NCBI GenBank assembly: GCA_903875275.1
Contig: CAIQVX010000191.1
Location: 1 to 44,070 of the forward strand
DNA from: an uncultured beta proteobacterium
GTDB lineage: Bacteria > Pseudomonadota > Gammaproteobacteria > Burkholderiales > Burkholderiaceae_C
Direction: 5' to 3'
Length of the DNA stretch: 44,070 nucleotides
Positions 1 to 10,062 of this stretch are shown here, piece by piece. Under the pieces are notes generated by a model. That model saw nothing but the letters and a program-made list of their open reading frames with translations. It had not been told where the DNA came from and searched no databases. Both the position numbers and the translations under genes were made by a program. Positions within the stretch are counted from its first letter, which is position 1, and every line of letters starts with the position of its first letter.

Positions 1-317
1 CCCGGGTACCAGGCGTGAAAGGTCATGGTCTTGTGGACCTTGTCCACCACCGGCAGGCCTATGCGGCGCGGCTGCGGCTGGTCCAGCAGTTCACCGTCTT
101 CCTTCCAGCGGTGCAGGGCGGGCAGGGGGTCAAACTCACCCTTGATCGGCCAGTAGGCACCGATGACAAAGTCGGGGCGCCCCACCAGCCAGATGCGAAG
201 CACACGCTGCAATAACTCGGCGCGCTGTAGTCGATCCGGCAGGCTCAAGCGTTGTTCTATCAGGCTCTTGCGCAGGGCTTTCTTCTCCAAAGCCTTTTGT
301 CCGTCAGAGTTATCCAT
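1..317 (-). CDS. 5-formyltetrahydrofolate cyclo-ligase, N-terminal part (truncated by window edge)
   Basis: Reverse-strand translation MDNSDGQKALEKKALRKSLIEQRLSLPDRLQRAELLQRVLRIWLVGRPDFVIGAYWPIKGEFDPLPAL... resembles the 5-FCL family; not in the supplied ORF track because it runs off the edge. Confidence 0.75.
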   Translation of the reverse strand, partial: MDNSDGQKALEKKALRKSLIEQRLSLPDRLQRAELLQRVLRIWLVGRPDFVIGAYWPIKGEFDPLPALHRWKEDGELLDQPQPRRIGLPVVDKVHKTMTFHAWYP

Positions 318-326
318 AATCCCCAC

Positions 327-2330
327 ATGCAGTTTCGCCCAATTTTGACATCGATTGCCCTCACGGGTTTTCTGAGCGTGATGACGCCAACGCTGTCGCG
401 CGCGCAGCCAGGTGCGGCCGACAGGTCAGCGGCCGACGCGCTGATTCTGGAGATGAGTCAGGCCTTCAAGAAGGACAACGAGAAGCGACTGAGCGCCCTG
501 CTGCCGCAGGTGGCGGGCCATCCGCTGGAGCCCTGGGCGGCCTACTGGGAACTGCGTGCCCGCCTGGAAACCGCGGCACCGGAAGAGGTGCAGCAGTTTT
601 TCAGGCGCTTCGCCGGCACTTACCAGGAAGACCGCCTGCGCAACGACTGGCTGCTGCTGCTGGGCCAGCGCCGTTACTGGACCGATTTCGCAGCCGAGCA
701 GACGCTTTTTCGCATGGGCGACGACCGCGAGGTCCGCTGCTATGCCCTGGCCCTGGAGCCGCTTCAAAACAGCGCCGAAGCGGCTGCCGGGCTCAAGCGC
801 CATTGGTACGCCCAGAAAGAAGCCGACGATGGCTGTGCCTACGCTGCAGCCCATCTGTACACCGCCAAGGTCCTGAGCGAAGCCGATATCTGGCGCAAGG
901 CGCGACTGGCAATGGAAATGAACCGGCCCAAAGTTGCCAAAGCGGCGGCCGGCATCATCTCGGCGGCGGCAGCAGCGCCGGTGGATGAGATCAGCGCCAA
1001 CGCCGCGCGCTACCTGTCCAAGCGTGTGGTGGCGGTCAGGCGCGTGGCCCGGGAGTCGGTGGTGCTGGCGCTGATCCGGATGTCGAGCCAGGATCCTGAC
1101 GGTGCCGCCAGTGTGCTGGAAAACCACTGGAGCGTGCACCTGAACCCGGAGCAGCGCTCCTGGGTCTGGGGCGCTATTGGTAAACAAGCCGCGCAACGCC
1201 TGTCGAGCCAGGCCGTCGAGTACTTTGCCAAGGCCGCCGACGCCGATCTGGACGACGAGCACCTGGGCTGGAAAGTGCGTGCCGCGCTGCGCCAGGGTCA
1301 GTGGCGCACGGTCTCCAGCACCATCGACGCCATGAGCGCGGAGGCGCGCCGCGACGCCACCTGGAGCTACTGGAAAGCGCGCGCCCTGCTGCAACTGGCC
1401 AGGTCGGAGTCAGACCGCAAACAGGCAAGCGACTTGCTGCAGGGCATTGCCAGTGTGCGCGGCTTCTACGAACAACTGGCGCTCGAAGAACTGGGCCAGC
1501 GCATCAGCGTGCCGGCCCGTCCTGCGCCCCTGACGGCACAGGAGAAGGACGGCGCCCGACTGAACGCCGGCCTGAACCGCGCCCTGTACGCAATTCAGAT
1601 CGGCTTGCGCAGCGAGGGGGTGCGCGAGTGGAACTACAGCGCCAATCTGCACCAACGCGGCGGCATGAATGAGCGCGAGTTGCTGGCCGCTGCCGACCTG
1701 GCCTGCCAGCACGAAGTCTGGGACCGCTGCATCAACAGCAGTGAGCGCACCCGCTCAGTCATTGACTTCGAGCAGCGCTTTCCGATGCCACACAAAGAGG
1801 CCGTGCTGCGGCGCGCCCGCGAGCTGGGTCTGGACCCCGCTTTTGTCTACGGACTCATACGCCAGGAAAGCCGCTTTGTGATGGATGCGCATTCCAGCGT
1901 GGGAGCGGCAGGGCTGATGCAGCTGATGCCGGCCACCGCGCGCTGGACCGCGCGCAAGATCGGACTGACCGATTTCAGGGCCAACCAGATCCATGACCGG
2001 GACACCAACATTGCCATAGGTACCGGCTACCTGAAGCTGGTGCTGGACACCTTTGACGGCTCCATGGCGCTGACGGCAGCGGCCTACAACGCCGGCCCCA
2101 CCCGCTCCCGCAACTGGCGCGGCCAAAGTGGCGGCCCGGTGCTGGAAGCCGCGATCTGGGCCGAGAACATTCCCTTTGCCGAGACCCGCGATTACGTGAA
2201 AAAAGTGCTGTCCAACACCACCAGCTATGCGGCCCTGATCAGCGCCCAAGCACAATCCCTGAAGAGCCGGCTCGGCGTCGTTGGTCCGAAGGACGCCACG
2301 GAAACCGAAGCGAATCCGGATCTGCCTTGA
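327..2330 (+). CDS. Soluble lytic murein transglycosylase (Slt-type, GH23)
   Basis: Signal peptide MQFRPILTSIALTGFLSVMTPTLSRAQ; C-terminal SLT motif GLIRQESRFVMDAHSSVGAAGLMQLMPATA and AAYNAGP. Start placed at internal ATG 327 rather than ORF start 252. Confidence 0.92.
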   Translation: MQFRPILTSIALTGFLSVMTPTLSRAQPGAADRSAADALILEMSQAFKKDNEKRLSALLPQVAGHPLEPWAAYWELRARLETAAPEEVQQFFRRFAGTYQEDRLRNDWLLLLGQRRYWTDFAAEQTLFRMGDDREVRCYALALEPLQNSAEAAAGLKRHWYAQKEADDGCAYAAAHLYTAKVLSEADIWRKARLAMEMNRPKVAKAAAGIISAAAAAPVDEISANAARYLSKRVVAVRRVARESVVLALIRMSSQDPDGAASVLENHWSVHLNPEQRSWVWGAIGKQAAQRLSSQAVEYFAKAADADLDDEHLGWKVRAALRQGQWRTVSSTIDAMSAEARRDATWSYWKARALLQLARSESDRKQASDLLQGIASVRGFYEQLALEELGQRISVPARPAPLTAQEKDGARLNAGLNRALYAIQIGLRSEGVREWNYSANLHQRGGMNERELLAAADLACQHEVWDRCINSSERTRSVIDFEQRFPMPHKEAVLRRARELGLDPAFVYGLIRQESRFVMDAHSSVGAAGLMQLMPATARWTARKIGLTDFRANQIHDRDTNIAIGTGYLKLVLDTFDGSMALTAAAYNAGPTRSRNWRGQSGGPVLEAAIWAENIPFAETRDYVKKVLSNTTSYAALISAQAQSLKSRLGVVGPKDATETEANPDLP

Positions 2331-2355
2331 CAACAACCTTTGGGGGACAGAAAGC

Positions 2356-3039
2356 ATGCTCAAACTGATCGTCGGCAACAAGAACTACTCCTCGTGGTCC
2401 ATGCGGGCCTGGGTCCTGATGAAGCAGGCCGGAATCCCGTTTGAAGAAACAGCTTTGCGCTTTGACGGCTTTGAAGCCGGTTCCTCATTCAAACGGGCCG
2501 TCACCCAGCTGACGCCCACTGGCAAGGTGCCGCTGCTGATGGACGGTGACCTGGCGATCTGGGACACCCTGGCCATTGCCGAATACCTGGCCGAGCAGTT
2601 TCCCGAAAAACACCTGTGGCCAGCGGATCGTGCCGCTCGGGCCCGCGCGCGCAGTGTGTGCGCTGAAATGCACGCCGGTTTTACCGGTCTGCGCAGCCAT
2701 TGCCCGATGAACATTGAAGCCTCGCTGGCCGAAACCGGCGCGCTGATCTGGCGTGACCAGGCGGCAGTGCGCAGCGACGTGGCGCGTCTGCTCGCCATGT
2801 GGCAAGGCCTGCTGGCCGAGCACGGCGGACCGCTGCTGTTTGGCGATTTCAGCGTGGCCGACGCCTACTTTGCGCCGATCTGCACACGGCTAAAAACCTA
2901 CGCGCTGCCAATGACGCCAACGATTGCGGCCTACGTCGGGCGCGTGCTGGCACTGCCGGGTGTACAGGCCTGGACCGATGCCGCACTAGCCGAGCAGGAT
3001 TTCCTGCCATTCGAAGAGCCCTATCGCCTGCGACGCTGA
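2356..3039 (+). CDS. Glutathione S-transferase family protein
   Basis: MLKLIVGNKNYSSWSMRAWVLMKQAGIPFEE thioredoxin-fold start and GKVPLLMDGDLAIWDTLAIAEYLAEQFPE. Confidence 0.9.
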   Translation: MLKLIVGNKNYSSWSMRAWVLMKQAGIPFEETALRFDGFEAGSSFKRAVTQLTPTGKVPLLMDGDLAIWDTLAIAEYLAEQFPEKHLWPADRAARARARSVCAEMHAGFTGLRSHCPMNIEASLAETGALIWRDQAAVRSDVARLLAMWQGLLAEHGGPLLFGDFSVADAYFAPICTRLKTYALPMTPTIAAYVGRVLALPGVQAWTDAALAEQDFLPFEEPYRLRR

Positions 3040-3040
3040 G

Positions 3041-4309
3041 ATGCAAACCTACCTGGTTGGCGGTGCGGTTCGTGATGCCCTGCTCGGGCTGGAACTGAAG
3101 GACCGCGACTGGGTTGTGGTGGGCGCCACGCCTGAGCTGATGTTGCAGCAGGGCTTCCTGCCGGTGGGCAAGGACTTTCCGGTGTTTCTGCATCCAAAGA
3201 CACACGAAGAGTTTGCGCTGGCCCGCACCGAACGAAAGACCGCGCCCGGCTACCACGGCTTCCAGTTCCACGCCGCGGTGGACGTGACGCTGGAGCAGGA
3301 TCTGGCGCGACGCGACCTGACCATCAACGCCATTGCTGTGGCGGCCGACCCGGTCCAGCCCACGCATCAGACCCAGGTCGCAACTGACCAGCTGATTGAT
3401 CCCTTTGGCGGACGCAAGGACCTTGAGCACAAGATCTTTCGACACGTGACCGGCGCTTTTCGCGAGGATCCGGTGCGCATTCTTCGCGTGGCCCGACTGG
3501 CCGCGCGCTTTCCCGACTTCAGCGTGGCCGATGCGACCCTGCAGCTGATGCGGGAGATGGTGGACTGCGGCGAAGCCGACCACCTGGTAGCCGAGCGGGT
3601 CTGGCAGGAACTGGCCCGGGGGCTGATGGAAGACACGCCCTCGCGCATGTTTGCCGTGCTGCGCGCGTGTGGTGCGCTCGAACGTGTGCTGCCCGAGGTG
3701 GCGCGCCTGTGGGGCGTGCCGCAGCGCGCCGACTACCACCCCGAAGTGGATAGCGGCGTGCACCTGATGATGGTGCTGGACATGAGCGCCCGACTGCGGG
3801 CTTCGCTGCCAGTGCGCCTGGCCTGCCTGTTCCACGATCTGGGCAAGGCCACCACGCCCGCTGAATTGCTTCCCAGGCACCACGGGCACGAGCTGCGCAG
3901 CGAGCGCATGGTCAAAGGCATCTGTCAGCGCCTGCGCATTCCCGTGCAGTGCCGCGAACTGGCCGAGGTGGTGGCGCGCGAGCACGGCAACATCCACCGC
4001 AGCAGCGAGCTTGGCGCAGCGGCGCTGGTGCGTCTGCTGCAACGCTGCGACGCCTTTCGCAAACCACAGCGTTTTTCCGAGGTGACGCAGGCCTGCGAAT
4101 GCGATGCGCGCGGGCGCCTGGGGCTTGCGGAGTCGGCCTACCCGCAGGCGCCGCACCTGCTGGCGGCACTGGCTGCGGCGCAAAGTGTTGACACCGACCA
4201 CGTTGCACAGCAAGCCATTTCGGCGGGAGCAAATGGTCAGGACATCGGCGCACGCGTCGAGCGTGCGCGCGTTGAGGCCGTTCAGCGCTGGCTCGGAAAC
4301 CCGGCATGA
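3041..4309 (+). CDS. cca: Multifunctional CCA tRNA nucleotidyltransferase with HD domain
   Basis: MQTYLVGGAVRDALLGLELKDRDWVVVGATPELM; RRDLTINAIA; HD motif LFHDLGKATTP. Start one base after the GST stop (TGAGATG). Confidence 0.95.
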   Translation: MQTYLVGGAVRDALLGLELKDRDWVVVGATPELMLQQGFLPVGKDFPVFLHPKTHEEFALARTERKTAPGYHGFQFHAAVDVTLEQDLARRDLTINAIAVAADPVQPTHQTQVATDQLIDPFGGRKDLEHKIFRHVTGAFREDPVRILRVARLAARFPDFSVADATLQLMREMVDCGEADHLVAERVWQELARGLMEDTPSRMFAVLRACGALERVLPEVARLWGVPQRADYHPEVDSGVHLMMVLDMSARLRASLPVRLACLFHDLGKATTPAELLPRHHGHELRSERMVKGICQRLRIPVQCRELAEVVAREHGNIHRSSELGAAALVRLLQRCDAFRKPQRFSEVTQACECDARGRLGLAESAYPQAPHLLAALAAAQSVDTDHVAQQAISAGANGQDIGARVERARVEAVQRWLGNPA

Positions 4310-5577
4310 GCAGTTTTGACCTCTCGGTGCTGCTGTTCCTGCAGCTCGCCTTCATTCTCACCGTGTGCCGGGCCACAGCGCTGGTCTTCAAGCGCCTGGG
4401 CCAGTCCCAGGTGGTCAGCGAGATGATTGCCGGTGTCCTGATGGGGCCCTCGCTGATGGGCTGGTTGTGGCCTGAATGGAGCGCCTACCTCTTTCCGGCC
4501 GAGTCCAAGCCGATCCTTTTCGCGCTCAGCCAGGTCGGCCTGGTTTTGTACATGTTCCTGATCGGCGTCGAGTTTGATCTGGACCTGATCAAGTCGCGCA
4601 TGCGCAGTGCGGCCTCGGTTTCACTGGCCGGCATCGTGGTGCCTTTCAGCCTGGGCGCAGCCCTGGCCAGCTACCTGGTCGGCGACAGCCAGCTGTTCTC
4701 GGCACGGACCACCGTGATGCAGGCCATGCTGTTCATGGGTGCGGCGATGTCAATCACCGCCTTCCCGATGCTGGCGCGCATCATTTTTGAGCAGGGCCTG
4801 TCCAAGACGGCTTTGGGTACGCTGGCGCTGGCCGCAGGGTCGCTGGACGATGCCGCTGCCTGGTGCGTGCTGGCCGTGGTGCTGGCCAGTTTCCAGAACC
4901 GGCCGGAACTCGCTGTCTATGCGATCGGGGGCGGACTGCTGTTCGGCGCGCTCGCCCTGCTGGGTTTGCGGCGCTGGCTGCGGCCGCTGGGGCAGAAAGT
5001 GGAGCAAGAGGGCGAAATCAGCCCAGCGCTGCTGGTTTTTGTACTGGCGCTGGTCATGCTGGGAGCCTGGTTCACCGATTACATCCAGATCTACGCCGTC
5101 TTCGGGGCCTTTGTCATGGGCATCGCCATGCCACGCGGCAAGTTCGCTGCCGAACTGCACCGCACCATCTACCCGCTCACCACCGCCTTCCTGCTGCCGG
5201 TGTTTTTTGTCTACTCCGGGCTGAACACCCGCATCGGCCTGCTCAACACGGTCTCCTTGTGGCTGCTGGCGGGTGTGGTGCTGCTGGCCGCCACGCTGGG
5301 CAAAGGCGTGGCCTGTTACGCCGCCGCCCGCTGGCATGGCGAAAGCCACCGCGAGGCGATGGCAGTGGGAGCACTGATGAACGCACGCGGGCTGATGGAA
5401 CTGATCATCCTGAACATCGGACTGCAGCGCGGCATCATCGAACCCGGTCTTTTCGCCATCATGGTCATGATGGCCATCATCACGACGCTGATGGCAACAC
5501 CGATCTTTGAACGCGTCTATGGCAAGCCGGCCAGGCGGCTCCAGCAACAGCCCGGGGGGGCGGGTTCGCCCGGATAG
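4306..5577 (+). CDS. Kef/CPA2-type cation:proton antiporter
   Basis: Polytopic protein with GQSQVVSEMIAGVLMGPSLMG and AVGALMNARGLMELIILNIGL typical of CPA2; ATGA overlap with cca. Confidence 0.88.
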   Translation: MSSFDLSVLLFLQLAFILTVCRATALVFKRLGQSQVVSEMIAGVLMGPSLMGWLWPEWSAYLFPAESKPILFALSQVGLVLYMFLIGVEFDLDLIKSRMRSAASVSLAGIVVPFSLGAALASYLVGDSQLFSARTTVMQAMLFMGAAMSITAFPMLARIIFEQGLSKTALGTLALAAGSLDDAAAWCVLAVVLASFQNRPELAVYAIGGGLLFGALALLGLRRWLRPLGQKVEQEGEISPALLVFVLALVMLGAWFTDYIQIYAVFGAFVMGIAMPRGKFAAELHRTIYPLTTAFLLPVFFVYSGLNTRIGLLNTVSLWLLAGVVLLAATLGKGVACYAAARWHGESHREAMAVGALMNARGLMELIILNIGLQRGIIEPGLFAIMVMMAIITTLMATPIFERVYGKPARRLQQQPGGAGSPG

Positions 5578-5601
5578 CCAGAATGCTGCTTCAGAGTAAT
5601 A

Positions 5602-5615
5602 TGGAAACCTTTCCA
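5602..5615. promoter_or_regulatory. LacI-family operator candidate TGGAAACCTTTCCA
   Basis: 14-bp near-palindrome 29 bp upstream of the sugar-binding protein ATG; near-identical copies at 35098-35111 and 41693-41706. Confidence 0.75.
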
Positions 5616-5644
5616 TTTTCACCTTCAATGAACCGGAGACAAGG

Positions 5645-6901
5645 ATGCGTATAAGCACCCGAGGCCTGCTGCGCAAGGCCTTCGCCCCGCTGGCGCTGCT
5701 ACTGGGCGCCAGTCTGTGCCAGGCCGAGACGCTTTACGTGACGGCCTATCCGGCGGTTGACGAAATCATCAAAGCCGCCATTCCGATGTGGCAGAAGAAG
5801 CACCCGCAAGTTGAAATCAAACTGGTCAGCCGCGCCTTCGATGACCACCATACGGCCATGACCACCGCGCTGTCGACTTCCTCCAACCTGCCGGATGTGA
5901 TGGCGCTGGAATTCAGCTACGTGGGCCGTTTTGCCGCAGGCGGCGGACTGGAAGACCTGGCCCAGGCCCCCTACCGCATCCGCGACACGCAGGCGCGCTT
6001 TGTTCCTTTTGCCTTCAAGCAGGGCACCACGGCCAGTGGTGCCGTGGTCGCCGCGCCCACCGACATTGGTCCGGGCACCCTGCTGTACCGCGTTGACGTA
6101 CTGAAGAAGGCCGGGGTCAGCGAAGCCGAACTGACGCAATCCTGGGACTCCTTTGTGGCCTCGGGCGTCAAGATCAAGGCGACGACCGGCGCTTTCCTGC
6201 TGGCCCATGCGCGCGACATGAAAGACATCCTGATCCGCACCAACGTCAAGCCGGGTGAAGGTCTGTACTTTGATGCCGCCGGCAAGGTAATCGTGGACTC
6301 GCCGCGCTTTGTGCGCGCCTTCGAGTTGGCGCGCAAGGTACGCCAGCAAAAGCTTGACGGCAAGATTGGCGCCTGGTCCACAGAATGGTCACAGGGCTTC
6401 AAGAGCGGCAACATTGCCACCCAGATGTCGGGCGCCTGGCTCGCCGCCCACCTTGCCAACTGGCTCGCGCCTGGCACCAAGGGCCAGTGGCGTGCCAGCC
6501 AGTTGCCCGAGAAATCCTGGGCCGCCTGGGGCGGCACGTTCTACACCATCCCGAAGGCGGCAAAAAACAAGGCGCTGGCTTGGGAGTTCATTCAGATGAT
6601 GACGCTCAGCCGCGAAATGCAGCTCAGCGCCTTCAAGGTCAGAGACGCCTTTCCGGCCCTGCTGGAAGCTCACACCGACCCGTTTTACGAACAGCCGCTG
6701 GACTTCCTGGGCGGCCAGAAGGCGCGCCTGCTCTGGCGCGAAGCGGCACTGAAGATCAACGCCATCGATGTCCACAAGCTCGATCCGATTGCCGATGAAA
6801 TCATCAACACCGAGCTCGACAAGGTGCTGGACCAGGGCAAGGACATTGCTGCAGCGCTGGCCGACGCCAAGAGCCTGCTGGAACGGCGCGCGCGGCGCTG
6901 A
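5645..6901 (+). CDS. Sugar ABC transporter substrate-binding protein
   Basis: Signal peptide; solute-binding features (TLYVTAYPAVDEIIKAAIPMWQKKHPQVEIKLVSR; DVMALEFSYVGRFAAGGGLEDL); followed by two permeases. Confidence 0.9.
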   Translation: MRISTRGLLRKAFAPLALLLGASLCQAETLYVTAYPAVDEIIKAAIPMWQKKHPQVEIKLVSRAFDDHHTAMTTALSTSSNLPDVMALEFSYVGRFAAGGGLEDLAQAPYRIRDTQARFVPFAFKQGTTASGAVVAAPTDIGPGTLLYRVDVLKKAGVSEAELTQSWDSFVASGVKIKATTGAFLLAHARDMKDILIRTNVKPGEGLYFDAAGKVIVDSPRFVRAFELARKVRQQKLDGKIGAWSTEWSQGFKSGNIATQMSGAWLAAHLANWLAPGTKGQWRASQLPEKSWAAWGGTFYTIPKAAKNKALAWEFIQMMTLSREMQLSAFKVRDAFPALLEAHTDPFYEQPLDFLGGQKARLLWREAALKINAIDVHKLDPIADEIINTELDKVLDQGKDIAAALADAKSLLERRARR

Positions 6902-6940
6902 GCTGCGCACCTGTTGCAGAAACCGCAAGCCAACCTGACC

Positions 6941-7876
6941 ATGAAACGCCAGCTGTTGCCGCGCCTGTCGCCCCAGTTGGCGCCCTACGTCTTCCTGAGC
7001 CCGTTTCTGCTGCTGTTTCTGGTGTTCGGCATCTTTCCGCTCGCGTTTTCGTTGTACCTGGCATTCCAGTCGTGGGAGCCCACGGCGGGGCTGGCAGCGA
7101 TGAAGTTCGTGGGTCTGGAGAACTTCAGTTTTGCGCTGCAGGACGAGTGGTTCTGGAAATCCCTGAAAAACACCTTCTGGCTGGCCGCAGCGGCCGGTAT
7201 CCCGCAACATCTGGTGGCGATACCGCTGGCGTATTTCATCCACCTGCGCCTGCGCCGCACGCGCAACGCCGTGGTGGGTATCTATTTTCTGCCCTACATC
7301 ACCTCCACCGTCGCCATTGCGATGATGTTCAACACCCTGTTTTCCACCGAGTACGGCATGGTCAACCAGGGACTGCAGTTCCTGGCCCACCTGCCCGGCA
7401 TGGACAGTGTTCTGCCGCAGCAGCCGACCGACTGGCTGGGCCAGTCCGGCAACATCAAGCCGGTGATCGCCATGGTTGTCTTCTGGCGCTACCTGGGCTT
7501 CAATACCGTGCTGTATCTGGCGGCGCTGCAGACCATCCCGAACGACATATACGAAGCCGCCACCATGGACGGCGCCGGGCGCTGGCAGCAGTTCTGGTTC
7601 ATCACCCTGCCCAGCCTGAAACCCATGATCTACTTTGGCGTGACGCTCTCCGTCATCGGCGGCTTGCAGCTGTTTGAAGAACCCTTCATCCTCACCGGCG
7701 GGCGTGGTGGCACCGACCAGGCCGGCATGACAAGTGCCATGTACATGTACCGCACCGCCTTCGAGTTCAACGACTTCGGCACCGCCAGCGCCCTGTCGTG
7801 GCTGCTGTTCGTGTTCGTCGCCCTGCTGACCTGGCTGACCAACCGGGCGTTCCGGGACCGCAGGGGGACAGCATGA
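6941..7876 (+). CDS. Sugar ABC transporter permease (MalF-like)
   Basis: Membrane-spanning; EAATMDGAGRWQQFWFITLPSLKP EAA loop. Start at ATG 6941. Confidence 0.92.
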   Translation: MKRQLLPRLSPQLAPYVFLSPFLLLFLVFGIFPLAFSLYLAFQSWEPTAGLAAMKFVGLENFSFALQDEWFWKSLKNTFWLAAAAGIPQHLVAIPLAYFIHLRLRRTRNAVVGIYFLPYITSTVAIAMMFNTLFSTEYGMVNQGLQFLAHLPGMDSVLPQQPTDWLGQSGNIKPVIAMVVFWRYLGFNTVLYLAALQTIPNDIYEAATMDGAGRWQQFWFITLPSLKPMIYFGVTLSVIGGLQLFEEPFILTGGRGGTDQAGMTSAMYMYRTAFEFNDFGTASALSWLLFVFVALLTWLTNRAFRDRRGTA

Positions 7877-8703
7877 TCCAGCGCAAGCCTCTGGCTCCCT
7901 GGGCCGCCTACCTGCTGGTCGGTGTCGGCCTGCTGATCATGCTGGCGCCGTTTTACTTCATGTTTGTTTTCGCGAGTCACCCGCGCAGCGAGATCTTCAG
8001 CCTGCCGCCCCCTCTGTGGTTCGGCAAGGACTTTGCACTCAACTTCGGCATCCTCACCGAACGCATTGCATTCTGGCGCAGTCTGGGCTGGAGTCTGTAT
8101 GTGGCGCTGGCCGCGACGGCTCTGACGCTGCTGTTTTGCAGCATGGGGGGCTATGCCTTTGCCATGTTTGAATTCCGCTTCAAGCAGCCGCTGTTCACGC
8201 TGGTCATGGGCACCATGCTGCTGCCCTCGTTCCTGGGCATGATCCCGAGCTTCATGATCATGGACGCGTTGGGCTGGATTGACCAGCCGCGCGCCCTCTA
8301 CATTCCCGGCGCGGCCAGTGCCTTCGGCATTTTCATGATGCGCCAGTTCATCAGTTCGGCGATCCCGCGCGACCTGATCGAGGCCGCGCGCATGGACGGT
8401 TGCGGCGAACTGCGCATTTACTGGAGTGTGGTGCTGCCGCTGCTGCAGCCGGCCCTGGGCACGCTCGGGCTCATCACCTTCATCGCGTCCTGGAACAACT
8501 TCATCGGCCCGCTGATCGTGATGCGTTCACCCGACATGTACACGCTGCCGCTGGCGCTGCGCAGCCTGCAAAGCCCGGCCAACACCGAGTGGGGCGCGCT
8601 GATGGCCGGCGCTGCTATTGCGACGCTGCCGCTGCTGGTTCTTTTTGCCATCTCCTCCCGCCGCCTGATAGACGGCCTGACCGCCGGCGCCGTGCGCGGC
8701 TGA
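7873..8703 (+). CDS. Sugar ABC transporter permease (MalG-like)
   Basis: EAARMDGCGELRIYWSVVLPLLQPALGTLGLITFIASWNNFIGPL; ATGA overlap with upstream permease. Confidence 0.92.
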   Translation: MIQRKPLAPWAAYLLVGVGLLIMLAPFYFMFVFASHPRSEIFSLPPPLWFGKDFALNFGILTERIAFWRSLGWSLYVALAATALTLLFCSMGGYAFAMFEFRFKQPLFTLVMGTMLLPSFLGMIPSFMIMDALGWIDQPRALYIPGAASAFGIFMMRQFISSAIPRDLIEAARMDGCGELRIYWSVVLPLLQPALGTLGLITFIASWNNFIGPLIVMRSPDMYTLPLALRSLQSPANTEWGALMAGAAIATLPLLVLFAISSRRLIDGLTAGAVRG

Positions 8704-8726
8704 GCCTCATTGCCAACGACATCAAC

Positions 8727-10061
8727 ATGACAAGCCTTTCCCGCAACTCCTTTCCACGCGACTTTGTCTGGGGCGTGGCCACCAGTTCCTTCCAGATTGA
8801 AGGGGCAGCTGATGCCGACGGTAAAGGCGCCTCGATCTGGGACGATTTCTGCCGCGTCCCCGGCGCCATTGCGGACGCCAGTGATGGCCGCGAGGCCTGC
8901 CAGCACTACCAGCGCTGGGCCACCGATCTGGACCTGATCGCCGCACTCGGTGTCAACGCCTACCGCTTCTCGGTTTCCTGGCCGCGTGTGCAGCCGCTGG
9001 GCTCGGGTGCTTTCAACGACGCCGGCTTCGCGTTTTACGAGAACCTGGTGGATGGCCTGCTGGCGCGCGGCATCAAGCCCTACCTGACGCTGAACCACTG
9101 GGATCTGCCATCAGCCTTGCAGGCGCAGGGGGGCTGGAGCGAACGCGCAACGGTGCAGCGCTTTGTCGATTACGCCTGCGAGGTGGCACGCCGTCTGGGA
9201 GACCGCGTGAGTTCAATCTGCACCCACAACGAGCCCTGGGTGATTGCCGTGCTGGGCCATGAAACAGGCATCTTTGCACCCGGCCTCAAGAGTCGCAAAG
9301 TGGCAATCCAGGTGGCCCACCACCTCTTTCTGAGCCACGGCATGGCCGTCACGGCCATGCGGCAGCTGGGTTGCAGTGCTGACTTGGGCATTGTGCTCAA
9401 CCTCTCACCGGTCGAGGCCGCCACCGAGTCGCCTGCTGACCGCGAGGCCACACGGCGCGCCCACGACAGCGGCCTGCGCTGGTATGTAGAACCACTGCTG
9501 CAGGGCGTGTACCCGGGCGAAATGCTCGCCGAACTGGGTGAGGACGCGCCAACGGTGATGCCTGGCGACATGGAGAAGATCCGGGTTCCGCTGGACTTTC
9601 TGGGCATCAACTACTACATGCGCACCGTCGTCAGCGCGGCCGAGCCATGGGACGTGAAGGCCAGCGGCAATCCGGTCACCGATATGGGCTGGGAGGTCTG
9701 TCCGCAGGGCCTGACAGCCTTGCTGCTGCGCCTGCACCGTGACTATGCGCTGCCGCCGATTCTGATCACGGAAAACGGCGCCGCCTTCAAGGACGAAGTG
9801 AGCGGCGCTGAAGTCCACGACATCCAGCGCCAGGCCTACATCCAGGGTCACATCGCGGCCGTGCACGAGGCCATGCGCCAGGGCGTCCGGGTGGATGGCT
9901 ACTTTGTCTGGAGCCTGTTCGACAATTTCGAGTGGTCGTCCGGTTACGCCAAGCGCTTTGGCATTGTGCGGGTGGATTACGACACGCAGCAGCGCACGCT
10001 CAAGGACAGTGCCCTGTGGTACCGCAACTTTCTGCGGGCCACCGCGGCCGGAGGGAATTGA
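8727..10061 (+). CDS. GH1 beta-glucosidase
   Basis: FPRDFVWGVATSSFQIEGA; acid/base THNEPW; nucleophile LITENGAA; FVWSLFDNFEWSSGY. Start at ATG 8727, not the ORF-track start 8400. Confidence 0.95.
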   Translation: MTSLSRNSFPRDFVWGVATSSFQIEGAADADGKGASIWDDFCRVPGAIADASDGREACQHYQRWATDLDLIAALGVNAYRFSVSWPRVQPLGSGAFNDAGFAFYENLVDGLLARGIKPYLTLNHWDLPSALQAQGGWSERATVQRFVDYACEVARRLGDRVSSICTHNEPWVIAVLGHETGIFAPGLKSRKVAIQVAHHLFLSHGMAVTAMRQLGCSADLGIVLNLSPVEAATESPADREATRRAHDSGLRWYVEPLLQGVYPGEMLAELGEDAPTVMPGDMEKIRVPLDFLGINYYMRTVVSAAEPWDVKASGNPVTDMGWEVCPQGLTALLLRLHRDYALPPILITENGAAFKDEVSGAEVHDIQRQAYIQGHIAAVHEAMRQGVRVDGYFVWSLFDNFEWSSGYAKRFGIVRVDYDTQQRTLKDSALWYRNFLRATAAGGN

Positions 10062-10062
10062 C

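Noticed and set aside
5561-5572. CGGG-TTCG-CCCG hairpin at the end of the antiporter gene
   Set aside because: Only a 4-bp stem with no T-tract and inside coding sequence; insufficient for a terminator call.
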